From: Buchnera aphidicola (Cavariella theobaldi)
GTDB taxonomy: Bacteria > Pseudomonadota > Gammaproteobacteria > Enterobacterales > Enterobacteriaceae
Assembly: GCF_964059165.1 (NCBI RefSeq)
Contig: NZ_OZ060413.1
Span: 124,001 to 188,000, forward strand
DNA length: 64,000 nucleotides
Direction: 5' to 3'
Part shown: piece by piece, positions 11,456-22,688 of the stretch
Layout: the number at the start of each line of letters is the position of its first letter
Numbering within the stretch: position 1 is the first letter of the stretch
Made by a program: the position numbers and the translations under genes
Notes under the pieces: generated by a model
Seen by the model: only the letters and a program-made list of their open reading frames with translations
Told to the model about the DNA's origin: nothing
Databases searched by the model: none

Positions 11456-12268
11456 ATGAGCACGTATTTTATTGGTGATATTCATGGTTGTTATACACAA
11501 CTTATGCTTCTTTTAAAGAAAGCGAATTTTAATGCAAAAAAAGATTATTTATGGATTGCTGGAGATTTAGTTGCTAGAGGTCCGGATTCTATCAAAGTAT
11601 TACGTTATTTATATTCATTGCAAGATCATGCTAAAATAGTATTGGGTAATCATGATTTAAATTTAATTTCAGTATTTTTTGGTAAAAGACAAAATAAAAA
11701 GGAAAATGCATTTAATGATTTTTTTTTCTCAAAGGATAGCGAGATGTTAATGCATTGGTTACGTCATCAACCACTTTTACAAATTGATGAAGATCGAAAA
11801 ATTATTATGTCACATGCCGGCATTAGTCCGTATTGGGATGTAAGTACAGCGAAATCTTGTGCTAAAGGTATTGAAGAGTGTTTATCTAGTCAAGATTATA
11901 TAGTTTTTTTAGAATCCATGTATAATAACAATGTCATGCATTGGCAATTAAACTTAACACCATTAGAAAAATTGCAATATAGTATTAATGTTTTGACACG
12001 GATGAGGTATTGTTATCCCAACGGACAGCTAGATCTTACTTGCAAAGAGATTCCATGTTTTGCAAAAAAACCTTTACAACCATGGTTTTTAATGAAAAAA
12101 AAAATATCTAAAGAATATTCTATATTCTTTGGGCATTGGTCTTCATTAAAGAATACTCGTGTTTTGCATCCTTTTTATCCTTTAGATTATGGTTGTTGTT
12201 GGGGTGGGGAATTGGCTATGATAAGATGGGAAGATAAAAAATATTTTTTTCAATCTAATAAAAAATAA
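11456..12268 (+). CDS. apaH: Diadenosine tetraphosphatase (symmetrical)
   Basis: Hydrolyses Ap4A to two ADP; such dinucleotides also form 5' caps on RNA. The product has 270 residues (280 in E. coli). The metallophosphatase motifs are complete: GDIHGCYTQL (residues 7-16), GDLVARGPDS, GNHDLN, HAGISP and a late FFGHWSS. It follows rsmA after 42 nt, a gap in which E. coli carries apaG. The stop codon is inside the left arm of a terminator hairpin that separates it from the convergent folA. Confidence 0.97.
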   Translation: MSTYFIGDIHGCYTQLMLLLKKANFNAKKDYLWIAGDLVARGPDSIKVLRYLYSLQDHAKIVLGNHDLNLISVFFGKRQNKKENAFNDFFFSKDSEMLMHWLRHQPLLQIDEDRKIIMSHAGISPYWDVSTAKSCAKGIEECLSSQDYIVFLESMYNNNVMHWQLNLTPLEKLQYSINVLTRMRYCYPNGQLDLTCKEIPCFAKKPLQPWFLMKKKISKEYSIFFGHWSSLKNTRVLHPFYPLDYGCCWGGELAMIRWEDKKYFFQSNKK

Positions 12269-12300
12269 TACTTGATTTAAAAGTATTATTTTTATTTTTT
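12261..12300. terminator. Bidirectional terminator between apaH and folA
   Basis: Perfect 10-bp inverted repeat AATAATACTT / AAGTATTATT with a 7-nt loop, extended by flanking A-T pairs and followed by a T-rich tract on the plus strand. The arms lie at 12264-12273 and 12281-12290. The A-rich left flank gives a U tract on the opposite strand, so it can serve both convergent genes. Confidence 0.65.
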
Positions 12301-12309
12301 TAAAAAAAT

Positions 12310-12792
12310 TTATCTTGATAAAATTTCAAAATAGTAATTATAAGGATTTTTTTTATTTTTAGAAAAATGTTGTTGAAATAATATTTTCCAATATGAACAT
12401 AATTTATATTGAGGAAAATATGTATCACCAATAATATCTATATCTATATGAGTTAAATATAATTTATTTGCATAAAATAACATTTGTTGAAATATTTGTT
12501 GACCACCAATTACCATTATCTCTTTATTTAATTCTGCAGACAGAATAGCATTAGATATAGAATTTGCCCATATTATTCCTTTGTGTTGAATTTTTTGATG
12601 ACTAAGAACTATGTTCTTTCGCATTAAAAGTGGTTTTCCAATGGATTTCCAGGTATTATGACCCATAATAATGCTTTTATATATTGTATGTCGTTTAAAC
12701 CATTGTAAATCTGTTGGGATATGCCAAGGAATTATATTTTTATTTCCTATTACACGATTATTAGTAATAGCCGCAATCAAGCTAATGTTCAT
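12310..12792 (-). CDS. folA: Dihydrofolate reductase
   Basis: Reduces dihydrofolate to tetrahydrofolate with NADPH. It has 160 residues (159 in E. coli). The catalytic Asp28 (E. coli Asp27) is in PTDLQWFKR, the Met20-loop region reads RVIGNKNIIPWHIP, and the NADPH-binding block EIMVIGGQQIFQQM is intact. It keeps KLYLTHID and a C-terminal YYFEILSR. In E. coli folA is also next to apaH, so this is an ancestral neighbourhood. Confidence 0.98.
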   Translation of the reverse strand: MNISLIAAITNNRVIGNKNIIPWHIPTDLQWFKRHTIYKSIIMGHNTWKSIGKPLLMRKNIVLSHQKIQHKGIIWANSISNAILSAELNKEIMVIGGQQIFQQMLFYANKLYLTHIDIDIIGDTYFPQYKLCSYWKILFQQHFSKNKKNPYNYYFEILSR

Positions 12793-12874
12793 TTTATATA
12801 AAATATTCTTATGAATTGCTGTTTAATATAAATAATATCATATTTATAATATGTATTTTAAAAAATTAAATATG

Positions 12875-15800
12875 TTATATTTTTTTATATATCACATTTA
12901 TTTTTTTATGTATTTCTTGTAGTGATCTTATATTTTTGATTGGATCTTCGTTTAAAGCCATCACTGTTGCAAAAGCACCATTGATGGTAGTATCATAATG
13001 AACTTTATATTGTAGAGCACTACGACAAATTAATTGAGAATCTTTTATGCCTTGATCACAAGATGTAGTATTTACTATATACGTATACTCTCCATTTTTT
13101 ACTCGATCTTCAATATGTGGTCGACCTTCATGTACTTTATTTACTAATCTAGATTTTATTCCAGATTTTTTTAATGCTATAGATGTACCTTTAGTGGCAT
13201 CTATTTTAAATCCTATTTTTTTAAGTTGTATTGCTAAATGTATTATTCTATCTTTATCATTATCCCTTACAGAAAGAAGAACACGTCCATATTTTTTTAT
13301 ATTTGTATGTGCACCTAACATAGATTTTGAAAATGCTTCAGAAAAATTTTTTCCAATTCCCATGACTTCACCTGTAGAACGCATTTCAGGTCCTAATATG
13401 GGATTAACACCTTGAAACTTATCAAAAGGTAGAACAGCTTCTTTTACAGAAAAATATGGTGGAATAATCTCTTCAATAAAACCTTGTTCTAATAATGTTT
13501 TTCCACACATTACACGTACGGCTATTTTTGCAAGAGCTAATCCAGTAGCTTTTGATACAAATGGAACTGTACGTGCCGCCCTAGGATTAACCTCAATGAT
13601 ATATATCTTGTTATTTTTAATAGCAAATTGTACATTCATTAATCCCTTTACAGATAATGCAAATGCTAATTTTTTTACTTGTTCTCTAATTTCATTTTGT
13701 ATTTCTTTATTTAATGTGTAAGCTGGTAAAGAGCATGCGGAATCTCCGGAATGAATTCCGGCTTGTTCAATATGCTCCATAATACCCCCAATTAAAACGT
13801 TATCACCATCACAAATAGCATCTACATCTACTTCTTTAGCATAGTCTAAATATTGATCTAACAAGACAGGTATTTTATTATTTTTTTGTAAAACATTTTT
13901 AAAATAATTATCAAGATTATATGGTTCATAAATAATTGCCATCGCTCTTCCACCTAATACATAAGATGGTCTAATCATGATAGGATAACCTATCTTATTA
14001 GCTTTTTTATGCGCTTCTTCTAATGTAAGCGCGGTTGCGTTGAAAGGTTGTTTTAAATTTAATTGAGTAACAATTTTTTGAAAACGATCACGATTTTCTG
14101 CTTGATCAATTGCATCTGGTTTTGTTCCAATAATAGGAATTCCTTCTTCCTTAAAAGATTGCGCTAGTTTTAAAGGCGTTTGCCCACCATACTGAATAAT
14201 AATTCCAATAGGTTTTTCAATACGTACAATTTCTAATACATTTTCTAATGTAATTGGTTCAAAATATAATCGATCTGAAATATCATAATCTGTAGATACC
14301 GTTTCTGGATTACAATTGATCATAATAGCTTCAAATCCATCCTTTCTTAATGCCTGTGCCGCGTGAACACAGCAGTAATCAAATTCTATTCCTTGACCTA
14401 TTCTATTAGGTCCACCGCCTAATATAATAATTTTTTTTGTATTCACATGAGGATTGGATTCACATTCGTCTTCCCATGTAGAATACATGTATGCTGTTTC
14501 GGTAGAAAATTCAGCTGAACAAGTATCAATTCTTTTATATACTGGGTGCAATTTAAACTTATATCGTAGTTGTCGGATTTCTTTTTCTGTTTTATGTGTT
14601 AATTTAGCTATACGAAGATCAGAAAAGCCTTTTCTTTTAATAAAATAAAGAAAATTAGTAGTAAGTCCTATAAATTTATTGTTTATAATTTTTTTTTCTA
14701 AATCAATTATTTCTTTAATTTGCGTTAAAAACCAAGGATCAATAGCAGTTAATTCAAATACATCATTGATAGACATTCCAGTACGAAAAGCATCTCCAAT
14801 ATACCAAAGTCTTTCAGCTCCAGCATTTTTCAGTTCATATTTTATTTTCTTTAGAAAATCGTTTGAATCATTAAAAGATATTAGTGATTCGAAACCTGTG
14901 TAACCGACTTCTAAACCACGTATTGCTTTTTGTATAGATTCTTGAAAGGTGCGTCCTATAGCCATGACTTCACCAACAGATTTCATTTGTGTTGTTAATC
15001 GATCGTTGCAACCAGGAAATTTTTCAAAATTAAATCTAGGAATTTTAGTGACTATATAATCTATAGATGGTTCAAATGATGCCGTAGTATTATTACCGGT
15101 AATATCATTAGCAAGTTCATCTAACGTGTATCCTACTGCTAGTTTTGCTGCTATTTTAGCGATTGGAAATCCTGTAGCTTTAGAAGCTAATGCAGAAGAA
15201 CGAGATACTCTAGGATTCATTTCAATTACAATCATACGTCCATTTTTAGGGTTAATTGCAAATTGTACATTAGATCCTCCAGTTTCTACACCTATTTCTC
15301 TTAAAATAGACATAGAAGCATTTCGCATAATTTGATATTCTTTATCACTTAAAGTTTGTGCAGGAGCTACTGTAATAGAATCGCCAGTATGAATTCCCAT
15401 TGGATCTAAATTTTCAATGGAGCATACGATTATACAATTGTCATTCTTATCTCGTACAACCTCCATTTCATATTCTTTCCAACCAATAAGGGATTCATCA
15501 ATTAAAAGTTCTTTATTAGGCGATAATTTTAATCCTCTTTCACAAATATCTGAAAATTCTTCATTATTGTATGCAATACCACCTCCATGCCCTCCCATAG
15601 TGAATGAAGGTCGTATAATGCATGGCAATCCTACATCCTGTAATACAGAAAATGCTTCTTTTATGTTATTTGCAATACCACATTTTGCTGTATTTAACTT
15701 CAGTTTATTCATTGCATGTTCAAATAATTTTCTATTTTCAGCTTTTTGAATTGCATTAATAGTAGCACCTATTATTTTAACATTAAATTTATTTAGCACT

Positions 15801-16117
15801 CCTTTTAAATCTAATTCCAATACACAATTTAAAGCTGTTTGACCACCCATAGTAGGTAGCAATGCATCTGGTTTTTCTTTTTGGATAATTTTTTCAACTA
15901 TTTTCCAATGAATAGGCTCAATATATGTGATATCAGCCATATCAGGATCTGTCATGATTGTAGCGGGATTGGAATTCACCAAGATTATTTTGTAACCTTC
16001 TTCTTTTAACGCTTTACATGCTTGCGCGCCAGAATAATCAAATTCGCATGCTTGACCAATGACAATTGGTCCAGCTCCAAGAATTAAAATAGATTTTATA
16101 TCAGTAGATTTGGGCAT
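12875..16117 (-). CDS. carB: Carbamoyl-phosphate synthase large subunit
   Basis: Makes carbamoyl phosphate from bicarbonate, ATP and ammonia delivered by CarA, feeding arginine and pyrimidine synthesis. It has 1080 residues (1073 in E. coli). Two homologous ATP-grasp halves are visible. The N-terminal half ([22 protein letters not shown] start, then [15 protein letters not shown]) makes carboxyphosphate. The second half ([19 protein letters not shown] near residue 560, then [12 protein letters not shown]) phosphorylates carbamate. The C-terminal ~140 residues form the allosteric domain that binds UMP and ornithine in E. coli. The carB ATG is 13 nt downstream of carA, one operon. The long plus-strand open frames opposite it are shadows. 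Confidence 0.98.
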   Translation of the reverse strand: MPKSTDIKSILILGAGPIVIGQACEFDYSGAQACKALKEEGYKIILVNSNPATIMTDPDMADITYIEPIHWKIVEKIIQKEKPDALLPTMGGQTALNCVLELDLKGVLNKFNVKIIGATINAIQKAENRKLFEHAMNKLKLNTAKCGIANNIKEAFSVLQDVGLPCIIRPSFTMGGHGGGIAYNNEEFSDICERGLKLSPNKELLIDESLIGWKEYEMEVVRDKNDNCIIVCSIENLDPMGIHTGDSITVAPAQTLSDKEYQIMRNASMSILREIGVETGGSNVQFAINPKNGRMIVIEMNPRVSRSSALASKATGFPIAKIAAKLAVGYTLDELANDITGNNTTASFEPSIDYIVTKIPRFNFEKFPGCNDRLTTQMKSVGEVMAIGRTFQESIQKAIRGLEVGYTGFESLISFNDSNDFLKKIKYELKNAGAERLWYIGDAFRTGMSINDVFELTAIDPWFLTQIKEIIDLEKKIINNKFIGLTTNFLYFIKRKGFSDLRIAKLTHKTEKEIRQLRYKFKLHPVYKRIDTCSAEFSTETAYMYSTWEDECESNPHVNTKKIIILGGGPNRIGQGIEFDYCCVHAAQALRKDGFEAIMINCNPETVSTDYDISDRLYFEPITLENVLEIVRIEKPIGIIIQYGGQTPLKLAQSFKEEGIPIIGTKPDAIDQAENRDRFQKIVTQLNLKQPFNATALTLEEAHKKANKIGYPIMIRPSYVLGGRAMAIIYEPYNLDNYFKNVLQKNNKIPVLLDQYLDYAKEVDVDAICDGDNVLIGGIMEHIEQAGIHSGDSACSLPAYTLNKEIQNEIREQVKKLAFALSVKGLMNVQFAIKNNKIYIIEVNPRAARTVPFVSKATGLALAKIAVRVMCGKTLLEQGFIEEIIPPYFSVKEAVLPFDKFQGVNPILGPEMRSTGEVMGIGKNFSEAFSKSMLGAHTNIKKYGRVLLSVRDNDKDRIIHLAIQLKKIGFKIDATKGTSIALKKSGIKSRLVNKVHEGRPHIEDRVKNGEYTYIVNTTSCDQGIKDSQLICRSALQYKVHYDTTINGAFATVMALNEDPIKNIRSLQEIHKKINVIYKKI

Positions 16118-16130
16118 TTTCTTCTCTAAT

Positions 16131-17282
16131 TCATACTTTAGTATGATTGTGTTGATTAATCATTAATTTAATAAAATAATCAAATAAAGATGATGCATCA
16201 TGTGGTCCAGGACTTGCTTCTGGGTGTCCTTGAAAACTAAATGCATTTTTGTTTTTTAAGGCAAGTCCTTGTAATGTTCCATCAAAAAGAGATCGGTGTG
16301 TAATATCAATATTATCTGGCATATTCTTTGTATCAACTGTAAAACTATGATTTTGAGATGTAATAATAACACGGTTTGTTTTAATGTTTTTCACTGGATG
16401 GTTTCCGCCATGATGTCCAAATTTCATTTTTTTTATTTTTGCACCACTGGCTAATGCAAGAAGTTGATGCCCTAAACAAATACCAAAAATAGGCAAATTA
16501 ATTTTTAAAAAATATTGAATTGCTTCGATAGCGTACTGGCAAGGTCTGGGATCACCAGGTCCGTTCGATAGAAAAATTCCATGTGGTGATAATTTTAATA
16601 TTTTTTGAGGATTGGTTTTAGCCGGTACTACAGTCAAATAACAGCCTCTATCCACTAGCATGCGTAATATATTTCTTTTGACGCCAAAATCGTATACTAC
16701 AACATGAAATAAAAAATTTTTTTTTGTTCTTATAGGTATATTAGCATTATTAAAATTAAATGTACCTTGATTCCAATTATAAATATTTTTAGTAGTTACT
16801 TCCTTAGCTAAATCTAATCCTTGTAAATTTAAAAAATTTTTTGCGTGTGTTTGTGCTATAATATAATTTTCTTTTTTATCTTCTATAATACATCCATTTT
16901 GAGAACCGTTAGTTCTTAAAATACGTGTAAGTTTTCTTGTATCAATGTCTGATATAGCAACAATATTATTTTCTTTTAAGTAATCTGAAAAGCTTTTTTG
17001 ATTACGAAAATTGCTTGGTATAGGTGACATATCACGAATAATAAGCCCTTTTATATATATTTTAGAAGATTCTTCATCATATGAATTTGTACCGATATTA
17101 CCGATATGAGGATGAGTTAATGTGACTATTTGATGTGAATAAGAAGGGTCAGTAATGATTTCTTGGTATCCAGTTATTGATGTATTAAAAACAATTTCAC
17201 CTATTGTAGTCCCTGGTGCTCCAATAGATTTTCCATGAAATCTAGTTCCATCCTCTAAAACAAGTACTGCTGATTTCTCCAA
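16131..17282 (-). CDS. carA: Carbamoyl-phosphate synthase small (glutaminase) subunit
   Basis: A class I glutamine amidotransferase that passes ammonia to CarB. From this start it has 383 residues (382 in E. coli). The N-terminal docking domain starts [17 protein letters not shown]. The nucleophile Cys lies in [15 protein letters not shown] near residue 270, and the His/Glu pair is in [11 protein letters not shown] chose the TTG at 17282, preceded by GGGGGA, because it aligns exactly with the E. coli start, which is itself a UUG. An in-frame ATG four codons upstream (17294) has no ribosome-binding site; initiation there would add only MGDL. It is the first gene of carAB. Confidence 0.95.
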   Translation of the reverse strand: MEKSAVLVLEDGTRFHGKSIGAPGTTIGEIVFNTSITGYQEIITDPSYSHQIVTLTHPHIGNIGTNSYDEESSKIYIKGLIIRDMSPIPSNFRNQKSFSDYLKENNIVAISDIDTRKLTRILRTNGSQNGCIIEDKKENYIIAQTHAKNFLNLQGLDLAKEVTTKNIYNWNQGTFNFNNANIPIRTKKNFLFHVVVYDFGVKRNILRMLVDRGCYLTVVPAKTNPQKILKLSPHGIFLSNGPGDPRPCQYAIEAIQYFLKINLPIFGICLGHQLLALASGAKIKKMKFGHHGGNHPVKNIKTNRVIITSQNHSFTVDTKNMPDNIDITHRSLFDGTLQGLALKNKNAFSFQGHPEASPGPHDASSLFDYFIKLMINQHNHTKV

Positions 17283-17498
17283 AAGATCCCCCATTAAATA
17301 AATTATTTTTTTTATTATTAAGAAGAAATTTATTACTGCTATGTTATGTATAACACTTTAACTAAAATTAATATTTTTGTCTATTAACATCCTAAGTATT
17401 TATTTTGTAATAATTAATAAAGGTTTGTATTAATAAAAATATATTTTATGTTAATTAATTTATAAAAAATTTTTTAAAATAAATAGTATAGATATTTA

Positions 17499-18320
17499 TT
17501 AGAAAGATAATACATGTTCCATATTAAACAATCCTATTTTTTTTTGATGTAGCCATATTGCTGCTTGAATAGCGCCTTTAGAAAAGGCATGTCTATTAGA
17601 AGCAATGTGTGTGATATTAATTTGTTCTCCATCACTAGCATACATAACAGTATGTTTACCAATAATATCGCCTGCACGTATAGTAGAAAATCCAATTTTA
17701 TTTTGTTCTCTTATTTTTTTATTTTTTTCTCGTGAGTAAATAGATTGTTTTTTTAAGTCCCAATTCATGACTTTCGCAATTGCTTCTCCTATAGATAATG
17801 CAGTTCCTGAAGGTGCATCTAATTTATTACGATGATGATATTCAATAATTTCAATATCAGATTTATCTCCTATAGTTTCAGTAGTTTTTTGAACTAACTG
17901 TAATAGTAAATTAATACCTATACTAAAATTAGACGACATAACAATAGCTATTTTTTTTGAATATGATTGAATTATGCTTTTTTCTTCTTGAGAGAAACCA
18001 GTAGTACCAATAACAATATTTTTTTTTAACATACTACACTGTTTTAAATATTTTAATGTACTACTAGATTTTGTGAAGTCGATTAATACATCAAAGTCAT
18101 GTTGTTTTTCATCTAATGTATCACTTATTAACACTCCTACTCTTCCTATACCAATTATCTCGCCTATATCTTTTGTAATAAATGGATTATTTTTTAGTAC
18201 TAGTGCTGCGCTTAATATTGTATTTTTATTTTTTTGTATCTCTTTAATTAATGTGATTCCCATTCGACCCATGGCTCCAGCAATGGCGATACGAGTTTTT
18301 TTTTGTTTTGTTTTATTCAT
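17499..18320 (-). CDS. dapB: 4-hydroxy-tetrahydrodipicolinate reductase
   Basis: The second step of the diaminopimelate/lysine branch, reducing the DapA product with NAD(P)H. It has 273 residues, the same as E. coli DapB. The dinucleotide-binding motif IAIAGAMGRMG opens the protein. The catalytic block IIEYHHRNKLDAPSGTAL near residues 155-172 carries the histidine pair and the lysine that bind substrate. IGTTGFS and FSTIRAGDIIGKHTVMY are conserved. Lysine is an amino acid that aphids obtain from the symbiont. In E. coli ispH lies between lspA and dapB; here the gap is 96 nt and holds no gene. Confidence 0.98.
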   Translation of the reverse strand: MNKTKQKKTRIAIAGAMGRMGITLIKEIQKNKNTILSAALVLKNNPFITKDIGEIIGIGRVGVLISDTLDEKQHDFDVLIDFTKSSSTLKYLKQCSMLKKNIVIGTTGFSQEEKSIIQSYSKKIAIVMSSNFSIGINLLLQLVQKTTETIGDKSDIEIIEYHHRNKLDAPSGTALSIGEAIAKVMNWDLKKQSIYSREKNKKIREQNKIGFSTIRAGDIIGKHTVMYASDGEQINITHIASNRHAFSKGAIQAAIWLHQKKIGLFNMEHVLSF

Positions 18321-18416
18321 TTTTCCCTTGTTTAATATTTTAAATTATTTTTTTGTATAGTATATTATACATGGATTTTATAAAATGTGTTTACAGCGAT
18401 AAAAAAAGTATAGATA

Positions 18417-18902
18417 TCATTTTTTATTATTAACATATTTTTTCATTATGATTATAGTAACGCCTATAAAAATACTTAAATCTGCTATATTAAATGTTGC
18501 AAAGTGATAACCATCAATGTGTAAATCAATAAAATCTATAACACATCCATAAAATACACGATCAAATAAATTTCCAATGGCACCACCGATAATAAAGGAA
18601 TATGATATAATATCGTTTTTTTTTTGCTCTGTAATATTGACATATATCATATTTAATATCGTAATGATACTAATTAAAGAGAATAACCATTTTTGCCATC
18701 CATTTTGGTTTGATAATAGGCTAAATGCAGCACCATAGTTATGCACATAAAAAATATTACATATAAAAAATATTTTTTTGATTTGATACAAAGAAAAATG
18801 CTTGAATATCCAATATTTACTAAAAATATCAGCAAAAAATATAATAATAACTATATATATCCAACTATATCTTTTTTTATTATAAAAATTTTCTTTTTTC
18901 AC
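18417..18902 (-). CDS. lspA: Lipoprotein signal peptidase (signal peptidase II)
   Basis: An inner-membrane aspartyl protease that cleaves prolipoprotein signal peptides. It has 161 residues (164 in E. coli) and four hydrophobic segments. The conserved boxes are ADIFSKYW near residue 25, VHNYGAAFSLL, and the catalytic aspartates in GNLFDRVFYGCVIDFIDLH and FNIADLSIFIG. The start overlaps the last 23 nt of ileS, which indicates translational coupling as in the E. coli ileS-lspA pair. It marks the downstream end of this block because fkpB and ispH are gone. Confidence 0.97.
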   Translation of the reverse strand: MKKENFYNKKRYSWIYIVIIIFFADIFSKYWIFKHFSLYQIKKIFFICNIFYVHNYGAAFSLLSNQNGWQKWLFSLISIITILNMIYVNITEQKKNDIISYSFIIGGAIGNLFDRVFYGCVIDFIDLHIDGYHFATFNIADLSIFIGVTIIIMKKYVNNKK

Positions 18903-21699
18903 CGCATCCTACTGTATTCAATAGACATCTTGAGCAAATTTGATTATTTTTGCTGTTTTTGTTTGAAATAATAGCATGATGCCAACATCTTGGACATTTT
19001 AAATTTTCGCTTTTTTTTATTTTTACTTTAAGACTAGGAATATTTTCGCTTTTTTTTGCGTTTATTGGTGCTTGTTCATATTTTTTCACTGTTACTTCGG
19101 ATGTTAAGAATATAAATTTTAGTTCTTTTCCCAAAAGATTTAATTTTTTTTCTAGATCAGAATTAACATATATACTGATACAAGTTTCTAATGAATTATT
19201 AATATATTTATTTTTTTTTTCTTCTTCTAAAAACTTATTTATTTCGTTTTTAATATCAATTAATTCATTCCAAAATGAATGATTTAAATTGTGGTTATCA
19301 TCTAAATAAAAAAGTTTGTCAAACCATTCTTCTGTAAAAACATATGAAGAATTATTATTGGGCAGGTGACTCCAGATTTCATGTGCAGTAAAAGACAGTA
19401 TAGGGGCGATCCACCTAACAAGAGCATTTATTATGTAATATATAGCTGTTTGACAACTGCGTCTTTCAAGACTGTTTTCTTTTAAAGTATATTGTCTGTC
19501 TTTTATAATATCAAGATAGAAAGATCCCATTTCAATTGAGCAAAAATACATAATACGTTTTATAACAGAATGAAAATTATAGGAATTATAAAAATTTATT
19601 ATTTGTTCTTGTACTTTTTTTGCTTGTCCTATAGCCCATTTATCTAAATAAATCATTTTTTCTTTAGTAATAATGTTTTGATTTGGATGAAAATCATGTA
19701 TATTAGCAAGCATAAAACGTGCAGTATTTCTGATTCTTCTATATGTATCTGATGACCGTTTTAATATGTCATGAGAGATCGAAATATCTCCAGAATAGTT
19801 GGATGAAGCGACCCAAAGTCTTAATACATCTGCTCCTAGTGTTTTTATAATATCATTTGGACTAAGAGTATTGCCAATGGATTTAGACATTTTGAGTCCA
19901 TTTTGATCTATTACAAAACCATGAGTTAATACTTCATTATAAGGAGCCTTTTTTTTTATTAACATAGAAATAATTAATGAAGACATAAACCATCCTCTAT
20001 ACTGATCTGCCCCTTCTAAATACATATCTGCATAATCTTTAATATATTTTTTATTCTTATATTTGATTGAAGTATGAGTATTTCCGGATTCAAACCATAC
20101 GTCTAATACATCTACTACTTGACTATACTCTTTATGATTATCACCTAATATTTTTTTGAGATCGATTGTCCACCAAGCTTGTATTCCTTCTAGTTCTATT
20201 CTTTGTGCTATTTTTTCCATTAACAAACGAGTATTTGGATGAATTTCTCCTGTTTTTTTATGTATAAAAATACAAATCGGGACTCCCCATTTTCTTTGTC
20301 TAGAAATACACCAATCTGGTCTGTACTGGATCATTTCTGACATTCGTGATTGACCCCATGCAGGTATCCAAGAAACTGTTTTAATAATTTCAAGAGATTT
20401 TTTTCTTAATTCTTGTTTATCTATATTTATAAACCATTGAGGAGTAGCTCTAAATATGATAGGTTTTTTGTGTCTCCAACAGTGAGGATAACTATGTTTT
20501 ATATATTCATGATGCAGTAATGATTGATTTTTTTTTAATATGTTTATAATGCAAGAATTAGCTTGTAAAACATTTATATTATCTAATTCTGGGTGTATAT
20601 TTTGAATATAATTTCCTGATTTGTTTACTATATTGATAGGGTGGATATTATATTTTTTACTTACAATATAATCATCTGGTCCATGATCTGGTGCTGTATG
20701 TACAGCTCCTGTTCCAGTTTCTAGTTTGACATGTTTTCCTAATATTATAGGTAAATAAACATTTCTTAAAAATGGATGTAAAAATTTTATTTTTTCTAAA
20801 TATTTTCCCTGTATTGAACTTAATACTTGCCATTTAAAAATATTTAAGGAATGTAATATTTTTTCAGCTAACTCTTGAGCTAAAATAAAACAATATTTTT
20901 TTGTTTCTATTAACTGATATATAAAATCAGGATTAATAGATATAGCCTGACTAGCTGGTAAAGTCCACGGTGTAGTGGTCCATATAGGTAGAGAAATATT
21001 TTTTTTTAATTTTTTTGTATCAAATATTTTTTCTATAAGATCATGTTCAGTATTTATAAAATTTACTATAATAGAATCTGATTGTTTTATACGATATTCT
21101 AATTCTGCTTCAGATAAAGAGGAGCAACATGTTATACACCAATGTATAGGTTTAAATCCTTGATATATTTGCTCTTGATGAAGAACATTAGATAATGTTC
21201 TAATTATCTCAGCTTCTTTTTTAAAATCCATTGTGAGATGTGCATTTTCCCAATCTCCAATAACACCAAGTCTTATAAAATCTTTTTTTTGTTTACATAC
21301 TTGTGTTTCTGCATATTTACGACATTTTTTTTGAAATTGTAAAAAATCTATTTTTTCTTTTTCTTGACCAAGCATGCATTCTACTTTTTGTTCAATAGGC
21401 AAACCATGACAATCCCAAGAGGGTATATAAGGTGCATCAAAACCCGATAAATTTTTTGATTTAATAATAATATCTTTTAAAATTTTATTAACCGCATGTC
21501 CAATATGAATATTACCATTAGCATACGGAGGGCCATCGTGTAGAAAAAATATTTTATTGTTTTCTTTTTTTTTACGTATTAGTGTATATAGATTGTTTTT
21601 TTGCCAATCTTGTAATATTAATGGTTCTTTTTTGGCAAGATTACCTCTCATGGAAAATGTAGTTTTTGGTAAATTTAAGGTTTTTTTATAATCATTCAT
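18880..21699 (-). CDS. ileS: Isoleucine-tRNA ligase
   Basis: Charges tRNA-Ile (class I synthetase). It has 939 residues (938 in E. coli). The HIGH motif is in PPYANGNIHIGHAVNK near residue 60. The large CP1 editing insertion follows (TTTPWTLPASQAI, GTGAVHTAPDHG). The KMSKS motif is GLKMSKSIGN near residue 605. A C-terminal zinc-binding region has CPRCWHH and CSRC pairs, with the end MKKENF-type lspA start overlapping. Editing and zinc sites both look intact. In E. coli ribF precedes ileS; here the upstream spacer holds only degraded sequence. Confidence 0.98.
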   Translation of the reverse strand: MNDYKKTLNLPKTTFSMRGNLAKKEPLILQDWQKNNLYTLIRKKKENNKIFFLHDGPPYANGNIHIGHAVNKILKDIIIKSKNLSGFDAPYIPSWDCHGLPIEQKVECMLGQEKEKIDFLQFQKKCRKYAETQVCKQKKDFIRLGVIGDWENAHLTMDFKKEAEIIRTLSNVLHQEQIYQGFKPIHWCITCCSSLSEAELEYRIKQSDSIIVNFINTEHDLIEKIFDTKKLKKNISLPIWTTTPWTLPASQAISINPDFIYQLIETKKYCFILAQELAEKILHSLNIFKWQVLSSIQGKYLEKIKFLHPFLRNVYLPIILGKHVKLETGTGAVHTAPDHGPDDYIVSKKYNIHPINIVNKSGNYIQNIHPELDNINVLQANSCIINILKKNQSLLHHEYIKHSYPHCWRHKKPIIFRATPQWFINIDKQELRKKSLEIIKTVSWIPAWGQSRMSEMIQYRPDWCISRQRKWGVPICIFIHKKTGEIHPNTRLLMEKIAQRIELEGIQAWWTIDLKKILGDNHKEYSQVVDVLDVWFESGNTHTSIKYKNKKYIKDYADMYLEGADQYRGWFMSSLIISMLIKKKAPYNEVLTHGFVIDQNGLKMSKSIGNTLSPNDIIKTLGADVLRLWVASSNYSGDISISHDILKRSSDTYRRIRNTARFMLANIHDFHPNQNIITKEKMIYLDKWAIGQAKKVQEQIINFYNSYNFHSVIKRIMYFCSIEMGSFYLDIIKDRQYTLKENSLERRSCQTAIYYIINALVRWIAPILSFTAHEIWSHLPNNNSSYVFTEEWFDKLFYLDDNHNLNHSFWNELIDIKNEINKFLEEEKKNKYINNSLETCISIYVNSDLEKKLNLLGKELKFIFLTSEVTVKKYEQAPINAKKSENIPSLKVKIKKSENLKCPRCWHHAIISNKNSKNNQICSRCLLNTVGCGEKRKFL

Positions 21700-22676
21700 G
21701 TTTTATTCTTTATTGTTATAATGACTAAAGTTGATAGATATGAAGAAAAATTTAATTATTTTATATTTTCAAAGAAAAAATTTTTATTATGTATTTTACA
21801 AAAAATAAATATACTAATAATATTCTGTGGTGTCTAAAATAATGTAATTAAAAATTAATATTAGATATACTTGAGAAGTAGTTACTTAACAAAATATTTA
21901 ATTTTTTTCTACATATATATTATCATTGCACAAAATATTTATATTCAATAACATATTTATAATAAGATAATCGGTAATATTCTTATGTTTTTCTCAATCA
22001 ATTTTCTGTGAATATCTTATAGATAAATTAAAAACATTTAGTCTAATAGTGGAGTTTATAAAAACAATATCTTGATTTTTTGTATGATGCGCATTTTAAT
22101 ATTACAATAGTATAGAAAGTTTATAGACATTGTTTAAAAAAATATATTTTTTCTAAATTTTTGACAGATTAAAATTATTGATTTTTAGTACTAAGACGAA
22201 AGTTTTTTATAAAAATATAAATTTATGTGTAAAGTTTCTTTATTAATAGATATATGATAAAATCTTTTGCGTTCACAGATATAAAAATATTATTCAATTT
22301 AGTAGATAAAGTATAGATAATTTTTGAAAATATGCTTTCTTCTGTATAAGAAATGTTATAAAGCGATGTAAAATAATTTTTTTAAATATTCTAATAGTGA
22401 CAGCTCGGATATTGATTGCTATCATTAGCATATTATATTTTTTACTGATTTGGTGAGATTTATAGAGTTTTTTAATGACGCAAGTTTATATGATATTAAT
22501 ATTGCTTATGATTATTATAAATTAATATTTTTATGTTCGATATACACTGTGTATACATTTTAAAATATTGTTTCTCAGTATAATATGTAAATAATATATT
22601 TTAATAATTTATATTATACTAATAATATTTATTTTTTGTTTTTTTTCAGTTTATTTCTTTTTTAAAAAATTATATT
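21700..22676. other. Gene-free spacer at the ancestral ribF position
   Basis: About 980 nt between divergent ileS and rpsT, close to the length of a ribF gene (~940 nt), which occupies this place in E. coli. No intact frame is present. The longest stop-free stretch I followed on the minus strand, 22294-22485, encodes 63 residues without a convincing FAD-synthase motif; the GNFDG-type nucleotide-binding signature is not seen. I read it as an eroded ribF locus that still carries the ileS and rpsT promoters, but the erosion is inferred from position and length only. Confidence 0.5.
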
Positions 22677-22688
22677 TAGGAGTTACCA

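Noticed and set aside
13194-15749. Plus-strand open frames of 64-110 codons opposite carB
   Set aside because: They lie antisense to a fully conserved gene, have no homology, and arise from the codon pattern of carB.
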